64,000 bases of DNA from Neodontobutis hainanensis (Eukaryota; Chordata; Actinopteri; Gobiiformes; Odontobutidae), in contig JALDNG010000105.1 of assembly GCA_024349245.1 (NCBI GenBank), positions 978,501 to 1,042,500 of the forward strand, written 5' to 3'. The stretch's first letter is position 1, and each line of letters begins with the position of its first letter. Made by a program: the position numbers and the translations under genes. Under the pieces are notes generated by a model. It saw nothing but the letters and a program-made list of their open reading frames with translations. It was not told where the DNA came from and did no database searches. This document shows positions 55,629 to 64,000 of the stretch, piece by piece.

Positions 55629-56400
55629 CGCCGTGGTCGCTCCAGACTCCTGTCGCCGTGGTCGCTCCGGATTCCCGTCGCCGTGGTCGCTCCGGACTCC
55701 CGTCGCCGTGGTCGCTCCGGACTCCCGTCGCCGTGGTCGCTCCGGACTCCCGTCTCCGCGGTCGCTCCGGACTCCCGTCGCCGCGGTAGGTCCAGACTCC
55801 CGTCGCCGCGGTAGGTCCAGACTCCTGTCGCCGTGGTCGCTCCGGACTCCTGTCGCTGTGGTCGCTCCGGACTCCTGTCGCCGTGGTCGCTCCGGACTCC
55901 CGTCGCCGTGGTCGCTCCGGACTCCCGTCGCCGCGGTAGGTCCGGACTCCTGTCGCCGCGGTAGCTCCGGACTCCTGTCGCCGTGGTCGCTCCAGACTCC
56001 TGTCGCCGTGGTCGCTCCGGACTCCTGTCGCCGTGGTCGCTCCGGGCTCCCGTCGCCGCGGTAGGTCCGGACTCCGTCGCCGCGGTAGCTCCGGACTCCT
56101 GTCGCCGCGGTCGCTCCGGACTCCTGTCGCCGTGGTAGGTCCGGACTCCCGTCGCCGCGGTAGGTCCGGACTCCCGTCGCCGCGGTCGCTCCGGACTCCC
56201 GTCGCCGCCGTCGCTCCGGACTCCGCCGCCGCCGCCCGGACTCCGCCGCCGCTGCCGCCCGACTCCGCCGCCGCCGTCGCTCCGGACTCCCGTCGCCGCC
56301 GTCGCTCCGGACTCCCGTCGCCGCCGTCGCTCGGACTCCCGTCGCCGCCGTCGCTCGGACTCCCGTCGCCGCCGTCGCTCCGGACTCCTGTCGGCGTGAT
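55629..56400. repeat. 25-bp CpG-rich minisatellite
   Basis: About 31 copies of GTCGCCGTGGTCGCTCCGGA plus CTCCC, with GCGGTAGGT variants and a (CCG)n-like section at 56200-56280. It is much richer in CpG than any neighbour; if unmethylated it would act as a CpG island. Confidence 0.95.
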
Positions 56401-57716
56401 AGGTCCAGTTGTTTATGTTGGAGATTTCATAGTAAGAGCTAAAGAACTTATGAAGACAGACAGAAATATATTGTCTGCACTAAATAAAAACGTAAGGTAG
56501 AAGATGGATGAATCTACAGATGAAGTTGGTTTCAGTGTTGGGGTAAGTATAATCTAACTGTTCGACCATATACTCCGGTTGGATTCTCTACAATTGCTCT
56601 ACATTACTGACACTGACATATGTGTTGAGATCTGTCCTTTTTGACGCTCCTGAGGAAACAGATCTCATTAGAGAAGCTTGGTCCTGTAACTAGAGCTGAC
56701 ATGAGTTTTCCCGAGACTCTGGGTTGGTCCGTACGTCTAATATTAATGTGATCAGAACATGAGTTTGTTCATAACTTTATTATTCAACTAAAGATGTGTA
56801 ACCTGGGACTAAGAATGGTTCAGTCCGGACTCTGCAGGGACTTCAATCTCCTTTTGATTATAATCTGTGACGGACCAACTGCTGTGATTGGTCAGAAAGG
56901 TCTTGGTTAGACCAGGTTTAGTCCTGGTTTAGACCTGGTTTAGACCAAGTGAGTCTCAGAGTTGGTTGAAGGTGGTTTAAGGTCACAGTGAGGACATTAC
57001 ACTGTCGTCCACCAGAGGGAGCCCTGCTGCAGGGTCAAACTTTAGGAAGAAAAGGAGACAAAAGCTGACGACTAGAAATGACACCTTTTTATATTCTGAG
57101 ACAGTTTAGTACTATATGTTTCTATTGGTTATCATCAACAAGTCATATTCACTTCTGCCTCTGAATGATCCAAACCACAAACCTGTTCAAAAACAGAACA
57201 AAGATAAAGAACTCAGGACCCTAGCAGGATTAAACTGAGGTTAAATAACAAGACTAGACCAGGTTTTGGACATGGACTCAGACCCTAAGACTAACCCAAG
57301 ACTACTTTCAGGGTCAAAGTAAGACTTAATAAGTACTAAACTAAACTGGTCTCTGGTTTACCTGTTAAAATCCATCTAAAACCTGTTCAGATCCAGCTTT
57401 ATAAAAACAGCTCTGCTCTAAGGCCAGGGCTGTTGTCTTCCTGACTTTATCCTGGAGGACCTGGATGCGATCACTATCCCTTCAGACCTTCTCACCTGAG
57501 CTTGGGGGACCCTAGTACAATTTAAGGAGGCTGTATTGTATTAAACACTAAAATATCTTGAGGTTTAACCTGGCCAGTTAGACTCATTTACATCCTCCTG
57601 AAAATCTCACTCAGACCACCTCCATCCCTCTTGTCCCAGAATATCCCTCTGATGAAGTCCTCCTGCTGCAGCCTACGTCCCTCCGTCCCTCACTGATGAC
57701 ATCACTGCGCGCCGAC
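56401..57716. other. Gene-free, scattered 11-bp-family units
   Basis: Isolated CTGGTTTAGAC/CTGGTTTAGTC units near 56900-56950; otherwise single-copy with nothing recognised. Confidence 0.5.
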
Positions 57717-57872
57717 ATGTGGCGTGTGAAGCTGAACAAGCCGAGTTCACAGTTACACAGCGTCTGGGGCTCTCCCGACGTCGAGCGCCCCGAGCGCAGG
57801 AAGAGGAGGAGGAGTGACGACGGCAGAGAGAGACTGAGGACGAACAGGGACAGGACGAGTAAATATAACTGA
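57717..57872 (+). CDS. Possible small ORF, 51 aa, basic
   Basis: ATG at 57717 opens MWRVKLNKPSSQLHSVWGSP, followed by RPERRKRRRSDDG and a stop at 57870-57872. The segment is GC-richer than its surroundings and not repetitive. There are no splice sites or homology I recognise, so a noncoding conserved element is just as likely. It lies about 1 kb upstream of the candidate inhba transcription start. Confidence 0.2.
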   Translation: MWRVKLNKPSSQLHSVWGSPDVERPERRKRRRSDDGRERLRTNRDRTSKYN

Positions 57873-58434
57873 TGAGTAATTAACCAGAATGCACCATTAA
57901 AACTGGAATAATATATTAGGACTCAGCTTCAAACCAGGGCTTCTGGGATTTAACCAGGACTAACTCAAGACTATTCCAGGACTAGACAACAAATAAACAA
58001 AAGACTGAAGCCTCATCTGAAAGCGTAGTTTTCTTTTCTCCTTCTGTCCTCGTCTCCTCCTCAGAGCCCAATTGTGTGACTTATCTACATCACTCTGTAA
58101 CAGAACCAGGCCGAACATCACAGAGACCTTCTGACTCTGGACCCGGACTTTGAAGATCTTTATCTGAACCAAAATCCACTGAAGTCATGGTCATGTATGG
58201 CTGTCCCGGAGACTTATTGATGGTGGTGACAGGAGGTGACATTGTCCATGCTGTTTTTTAAATTGTCCTTATTGTTTTTTATGTATTTATCACCTGTGAC
58301 TGTGTTTTATGTAGTGCTGCAGTACCTCCTTTTTGTCCAAGACAAATTTCTCCTATGGGAGACAAAGAACTTTGAACTTTGAAGTCCCACAGGAAGCCAT
58401 TTAGAAGTTAATATAATGTTAATGACAATTATAA

Positions 58435-58625
58435 CATGGTTTTGTCCTGGTTTAGACCTGATTTAGACCTTGTTTAGTTCTGGTTCAGACCTGGTTAAGA
58501 CCTGGTTAAGACCTGGGTTAGACCTGTTTTAGACCTGGTTTAGTCCTTTTTTTTTTCTGGTTCAGACCTTGTTTAGACTTGGGTTAGACCTGGTTTAAAC
58601 CAGGTCTAAGCCCGGTCTAGCCTGG
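58435..58625. repeat. 11-bp minisatellite, short
   Basis: CTGGTTTAGAC-type units interrupted by a T9 run; ends with the inverse form (AACCAGGTCTAAG). Confidence 0.9.
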
Positions 58626-58734
58626 TCTACAGAGTGTTAAGTGAGTAGGAGACAGAGGAAGATGAAGGAGGGAGGAAAAGATGAAAAACACAGAGAGAGT
58701 GTTAGAGACACTGAGAGAGAGCAAGCCCCACCCC

Positions 58735-60504
58735 CTTTTCCCTAAAACCATTCAACTGGTGCTACGCTCCTCACTCAGCGCCAAAAGAGCGACCGCACCA
58801 GACCAAGACCAGACCAACACCGAGACTCCTTCCGTCAGCGCGGACTGAGCTCCACACGAACAACTCCACACTGCTCTCCACTCATTCAGAAGAAAAAAGG
58901 TTTTTGAACTGCAATTTATCCAACTAAAACTACAATTACCACTTCTTCTGTTTCCACTGGAGGACTTTTAACAGAGTGGGAAAGAAGACTGATTATTTTA
59001 GCATTTTGACTGAACAAGAGCATTTTTTTTTATTCATCTAAAAGAACTACAGTTTTTTTTCTGCTGTTTTCACAGAAGGACTTTTAACAAAGTGAAACAG
59101 ACATTCTCATTATTTTACAAGAAAGAAGCATCTTATTTACCCAAAAGCACAACTGTTTCTTCTTTGACTGCTTTGTTTCGAGTACATTACTTTTCCACAA
59201 ATTTAAAAAAAGAAAAGGACACTACATTTTCTTTATCTACTGTTTTGCCAAAAGGAGCTTTGAAGAGAATGGAACAAACTACAGTTTATTTTACTCTTTA
59301 AATTCAACTATAACTCAGTCAAGGACCATTTGAACTTTTTTACAGCTTATCATTTAAAACTAAATCCGACCAATTACTTTTTTTTTTTTTTTATTTCAAA
59401 ACAAAAATAATTGGTTTTGGGTTGTTTAAAGCAAAGTTTCTCTTATAAAACCACTTTCAATGACTTTTTTCAACAAAGAGTAATTTTTGAGCCTCTCCAA
59501 ACATCATTTATCCAACTGTAAGTCAACTTTTCCCTATTTCTCTCAAACAAAACCAGTTTAAACCATCGTTTTGCCCATAAATCCATCCAGAATCCAAAAA
59601 GACCAGAGGTTCTCTTTTGCTTTAGTTGATTTTCTTGAGACGCCTCCACATTTTCCATCCATCTGTCCCTGACAAAAAGGAATTACTCATTTTCACGCTG
59701 CCTCTCGTTCATCCTCAACTCCTGACATTTTTCTTTGTTTTTATTTTTTGCGTCTGTTTTTTTCAGGTGGAGTTTGCAAACATTAAAGAGTGAATATACA
59801 CATGGGAAGATTTGTGGATGCTTCTTTTTAAAAGCTTAAGCATCTTTTATTGGAGTTTTAGGTCTTTAGATGCAGATCTAAAGCCAATTAATTGGATAAT
59901 TGTTGGTTTTATGCTATAACAAATGCACAAAGAGAGTTTTGAACAATTATTTCTTGGGATTTTTTTAAGTAAAATCCATCCAACTATACATTTTTTCGCA
60001 TGTTTGTTGGAAAAAAAGACTATTTCAACCAACTAGTTTACAAACAATTGGAAGGTTTGGAAGGCTTTGGTTTTTTCCTCAAACTAAAGCAGGAGGTCAC
60101 TTTGATCTCCTTGTTTGCTGAAATAACTTTTGACCATTTTTCTTGAATTCTGGACGATTTGGGAGCACTTTTTCTCAAACTGTCACCCATTCTCTCGGCT
60201 CTCAGTCGAGCTAATACTATATGTTGGATGCTTATTTAATTCAACCATCTGGCATACGTACATTTTATTTTATTTAACCTATTGTCTATTAACTTTAAAG
60301 CCTCGTCTCTGGACTTCTTGGAGCTTTCAATCATTTTTTTCACTTTTTCTAGCTGTAAAATAATATTTTTTACACTTTATTCTGACTTAACTGCCATTAA
60401 AGACACTTTTGATCCATTTTCTTTGCGTTTTGTGGTAATTAAGTCCAACAAGTCAAACTACAATCATCTTTTTTCTTCTGAAGTTGGACTATTTTTGAAG
60501 CAGC
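58735..60504 (+). promoter_or_regulatory. Candidate inhba promoter and long AT-rich 5' leader
   Basis: CCACCCCCTTTTCCC and a CpG-containing stretch near 58740-58870 (TCAGCGCCAAAAGAGCGACC, TCCGTCAGCGCGGACTGAGC) look like a transcription start region. From there to the ATG at 60505 the sequence is strikingly T-rich, with many AAAACTACAGTTTTTT-like stretches and phrases that recur in loose form (GGACTTTTAACA at about 58962 and 59077). The extent of the leader is unproven; an intron may lie within it. Confidence 0.4.
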
Positions 60505-60895
60505 ATGTCTTTGTCGTTGTTCTTCGTCCTCGTTTTGGTGCAGTCCTGCGGCGCCCAGCCCTCTCTCGGCTCGTTGCAGTCCGACTCGGCGGCCCACTGC
60601 CCGTCCTGCGCCCTGGCATCGCTGTCCCAGGGCCCGGAGACGCAGCAGGACGTTGTTGAGGCGGTGAAACAGCACATCCTCAACATGCTCCACCTCCAGA
60701 ACCGGCCCAACATCACCAGGCCCGTCCCCCGCGCGGCGCTGCTCAACGCCATCCGGAAACTGCACGTGGGGCGCGTGACGGAGGACGGCAGCGTCCAGAT
60801 CGAAGGGGACGAGGCAGAGAGGACGGAGGGACAGAAAGAAGGACGGGACGCAGAGACGCAGGACACGACGGAGATCATCATGTTCGCAGAAGCAG
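60505..60895 (+). CDS. inhba: Inhibin/activin beta-A precursor, first coding exon only
   Basis: The protein is the precursor of activin A, a secreted TGF-beta-family ligand. ATG at 60505 opens a hydrophobic signal peptide (MSLSLFFVLVLVQSCGA). The prodomain hallmarks of INHBA follow: HCPSCALASL, VVEAVKQHILNMLHLQNRPN, ITRPVPRAALLNAIRKLHVG, an acidic/charged stretch, then EIIMFAEAG. The exon ends at GCAGAAGCAG before GTGAGAG, phase 1, 130 codons, the same boundary as in mammalian INHBA, which has two coding exons. The second exon, with the cleavage site and cystine-knot domain, is not within the remaining 3.1 kb, which is intron. Confidence 0.93.
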
Positions 60896-60954
60896 GTGAG
60901 AGTCAGAGGATTAAGGAGAAGCTGCTGGGTTTAGGTCAGGATTTGGACCTTACT

Positions 60955-61560
60955 TTGGTCCTGGTTTGATCCTTGGTTCAGTCTCGGTTTTGTTCCTCGT
61001 CTTAGCCCTGTTTAAGAACCTGGTTTAGGTCAAGTCCTGGTTTTAAACTGATTTAGACTGGCTCATTCCTGTTCTTAGTTCTGGATAAGTATTGGTTTAG
61101 TTCTTGTTCTGGCCTAGTTTAGACCTAGTTTAGTCCAGTCCTGGCTTGGGTCTCAGTTCAGACCAGGATTTAGTTTAGTCCTGAATCAGCACTTGTGTCC
61201 GACCTTGGTTTTGGCTTTTATTAGGTCTTGGTTTACTCTTGGTTTACTCCTGGTTTACTTGTGGTTTAGACCTGGTTTAGTCCTAGTGAGTCTAGGATTT
61301 GGTCCCAGTTCATTCCTGGTGCTAGTTCAGGTTAAGAATGGGAACAGTCTTGGTTCTGGCCTAGTTAAAACCTGGTTAATCCTAGTTTAGTCTCTGTTAG
61401 ATATGGTTTGCTCTTGGTTTGGGGGCCAATGGAAAGGACCAACACTGGTTTTGTCATGGATTATGTTTGGAACCTGGTTTTGGATTTAGTCATTGTTCCC
61501 GCTTGGGAAAGACTTATTTTGATCTTGGTTCGGAGCAGGTTTAGTCCTGGTTTGGACCTG
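60955..61560. repeat. Degenerate CTGGTTTAG-type repeats in the inhba intron
   Basis: Loose units such as CCTGGTTTAGTCC, TCTTGGTTTACTC and CTAGTTTAGACC with variable spacing. It looks like an old, mutated version of the 11-bp array, in sense orientation. Confidence 0.75.
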
Positions 61561-62040
61561 CTTTGGGTCCTGCATGACTCTGTGTGGGGGAAGCCGGTGC
61601 TGTGTGGTCGTCTGGATGTGTCACTTTGAGTCACTGCCACAAATAGAAAACAGCAGAAGAAGAGTGACTGTTGGAACGTGACCACAGCAGAAGAAGAAGA
61701 GCCCTGGAGGAGGACCATGACGCGGCACAAAGCAGCTCTGACACAGCTCGAGACGAAATACACAGGAAACTACAAACTTGACAGAAAACAGTGCTGCAAA
61801 TCCAGAGTCGTTTAATCTTGTCTTTAACTCAGATGAACTCCACAGGTGTGTAGGCTGCTTTGTGAATGAACAGAGCTGTATTTCTGAGTGTCAGCTGGAC
61901 TTGTAGGACTAAAAATCATTTGTCATCATACAATCGTCAATATTTTGGGCATAAAGTTTTATATCATGACTGTTTTTTTAAAAACTGATTTCCACCTGGT
62001 TTTTGTGCTTTTTTTAAACCCTGATTCATTCTTGTCTACT
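61561..62040. other. inhba intron, nothing recognised
   Basis: Single-copy; GAAGCCGGTGCTGTGTGGTC and neighbouring GC-richer sequence have no obvious function. Confidence 0.45.
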
Positions 62041-62560
62041 TCCTCGGCTCTAGTCCTGGGTTAGTCCTGGTTTGGACTTGCCTAAATTCCTTCTTAAGTC
62101 CAACATGAGCCCAGTGACGAGATATTTCCTCATCAGTCACAGATCTGCAGGTCTAGGTTTAGCCCTAGGTTTGGTCCCAATTTTAGTTTTTAGGATTTAG
62201 TCCTGATGGTTGTCCTTGTTATGCACTGGACTTTATGATGGCTTAGACCAGTTTTAGTCTTGACTTAGACCTCTTTTGTATTTTTGGCTTTAGTCCAAGA
62301 TCTAGTCCTGGTTTAGACCTATGTTCCCTGATTTAGTCCTGGTTAAGTCTTTATAATCAGGGTTCAGGCTTGATCTAATCCTGGTTTAATCTTGCTTTAA
62401 ATCTGTTTTGTCCTCATTTCAACCCTTGCTTTTATGACTTTTAGACCTGATTATGGTCTGGTTTTGTGCCATTGTTTGCACTGATTCATTCTTGTTTTTA
62501 TCCTCAGCTCTAGTCCTGGTCTAGACCTGGTTCAGACTTGCCTTACTCCCTCTTTAAACC
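62040..62560. repeat. Degenerate CTGGTTTAG-type repeats, inhba intron
   Basis: Scattered CCTGGTTTAGTCC/GACC units; the block from TGATTCATTCTTGT to CTCGGCTCTAGTCCTGG-like sequence occurs twice (about 62020 and 62480), an older segmental duplication of about 460 bp. Confidence 0.7.
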
Positions 62561-62584
62561 CAACATAAGCCATTAAACCCTTCC

Positions 62585-62800
62585 TTCTTCAGTCCTGGCC
62601 CGACCCCTCGGTGTGGACGTAGTGTTTGTCGGCGGCCGCTCTCCGATGACTCGCCGGGGCCCGGTTTAGTCCGAGGGAGGATTTAAATCGAGTAAAACGT
62701 GACGCGCCGCCTGTGAATGAATCAGCTGAGCGATGTGTAAACGCGGTTCGGAGGAGGCTGCGCTGGACTCCTGCCAAACTTATGCACTGTGTGTGTGAGA
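62585..62800. other. GC-rich single-copy block in the inhba intron
   Basis: GC- and CpG-rich (GGCGGCCGCTCTCCGATGAC, GACGCGCCGCCTGTGAATGA), not repetitive, within otherwise repeat-laden intron. It has no supported coding frame. A candidate enhancer or CpG island; inferred only from composition. Confidence 0.3.
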
Positions 62801-62959
62801 ATGTACCGCAGCAGAAACACGGGAAGACGCCAGGGTTCAGTCAGAAAACATATTAATGATGAATTAATACATGACGGTCCAACAACAGACATCGTAATGA
62901 TTCTGATGCATTTACTTTAGGGTCAAATTCTAAAGACTCCTTTATCACTGAACATCACC

Positions 62960-63615
62960 AGAAAGTCCTGGTTTAGTCCTGGTTTATACCTGGGTTAGTC
63001 CTGGTTAGACCTGGTTTTGTCCTGTTAGTCCTGGTTTACTTCTGGTTTAATTCTGGTTTTGTCATGGTTAGACCTGGTTTTGTTCTGTTCAGTCCTGGTT
63101 TAATCCTGGTTTTGTTCTGGTTAGACTAGACCTGGATTAGACCTGGTTAGACCTGGTTTAGTCCTGGTTAGATCTGGTTTAGTCCTGGTTAGATCTGGTT
63201 TAGTCCTTTTTAGACCTGGGTTAATCTTGGTTTAGACCTGGTTTAGTCCTGGGTTAATTCTGGTTTAGACCTGGTTTAGTCCTGGTTAGACCTGGGTTAG
63301 ACCTGGTTAGATCTGGTTTAGTCCTGGTTAGACCTGGTTTTGTCCTGGTTAGACCTGGTTTTGTCCTGGTTAGACCTCGGTTAGTCCTGTTTAATCCTGG
63401 TTTAGTCCTTTTAGACCTGGTTTAGTCCTGGGTTAGCCCTGGTTTAGACAAGGTTTTGTCCTGTTAGACCTGGTTAGACCTGGGTTAGTCCTGGTTTAGA
63501 CCAGGTTTTGTCCTGTTAGACCTGGGTTAGTCCTGGTTTAGACCAGGTTTTGTCCTGTTAGACCTGGTTAGACCTGGGTTAGCCCTGGTTAGACCTGGGT
63601 TAGTCCTGTTTCATC
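62960..63615. repeat. 11/12-bp minisatellite in the inhba intron
   Basis: Units CTGGTTTAGTC, CTGGTTAGAC and CTGGTTTTGTC, about 55 copies; the section TTTAGACCAGGTTTTGTCCT GTTAGACCTG is repeated two or three times at 63440-63570. T-rich strand is sense. Confidence 0.92.
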
Positions 63616-64000
63616 ACTGGTTTACTTATTTGTTGGTGGGGGCTCTTATAACATTACTTGGATTAAACAGGATTAAGAAAAGTGTAATACCCCTGAACTC
63701 CAGTAGGAGCTGCTCCACCTGACTCTTATTTTTTAAAACGCCCGTGATTTTTCCTGCTGTTTTCTTTAGTGCTTAGTCATTTTAAATGACTGTTACCATG
63801 GCGACAGAGGTCAGATAATTTCAATGGTCACTTGGTGCTTGGGCTCTGTTTAAATTGCTTTTACTGTGACAACAAAATGTTCAAGTCAGTTAAAATGGCT
63901 CCAAATGACTCAAATTCAAAATTTTATAATAGATCCTACATTTACCAGAAGTCATTGTGTTTCCATTCTCTTCTTATAATACATGTCCCAATATAAAAGT
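63616..64000. other. inhba intron to the window edge, nothing recognised
   Basis: Single-copy sequence. No second inhba exon. Confidence 0.5.

Noticed and set aside
60896..64000. Second inhba exon within the window
   Set aside because: No RXXR cleavage site or cysteine-rich TGF-beta domain is encoded in any + frame; the stretch is repeat-rich intron.

Overview
The window is nuclear DNA from a ray-finned (teleost) fish. Genes have many short exons with GT..AG introns. The recognisable proteins are vertebrate: NUB1, a gamma-N-like crystallin, a peroxisomal enoyl-CoA isomerase and an inhibin/activin beta-A precursor. The mobile elements are teleost types: tRNA-derived SINEs with L2-type tails, L2/CR1-like LINE remnants, hAT elements and an endogenous retrovirus-like element with a tRNA-Pro primer site. 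I cannot name the species. Every coherent host gene found lies on the + strand.

Layout. 1-2907 is probably an intron of nub1, filled by a CA-rich array, a solo LTR and retroelement remnants. 2908-6702 holds thirteen 3' exons of nub1, ending at the stop codon; the first exon(s) lie outside. Its 3' flank has three tandem arrays. 10381-17187 is a complete minus-strand retrovirus-like insertion with two LTRs, primer site, polypurine tract and target-site duplication, but no recognisable gag, pol or env. 17919-20492 is a single-exon ORF for an 857-residue repetitive coiled-coil protein of unknown function. 20500-23560 is LINE and SINE debris. 23567-26920 is a 3.35-kb array of a 12-bp unit.

27919-32550 is a complete five-exon gamma-N crystallin gene (183 aa) whose introns are mostly tandem repeats. 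33816-38021 is a complete eleven-exon eci2 gene (399 aa; ACBP domain, isomerase domain, C-terminal AKL). 38022-58700 is largely gene-free: arrays, SINEs, a hAT MITE, a hAT transposase remnant and a LINE fragment, plus a possible promoter or first exon near 45.0-45.4 kb. 60505-60895 is the first coding exon of inhba; the exon for the mature activin domain lies beyond the window.

The genes do not form a pathway. Proximity of NUB1 and CRYGN is also found in human (7q36), so that part looks like conserved synteny. The most striking property is the density of tandem arrays: about thirty, from at least a dozen families. Several families recur at many sites. The 11-bp CTGGTTTAGAC-type and 21-bp CAGGTTTTAG-type families appear inside nub1, crygn, eci2 and inhba introns, always with the T-rich strand as sense. 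Many of the longest open frames here are consequences of repeat units divisible by three and are not reported as genes.
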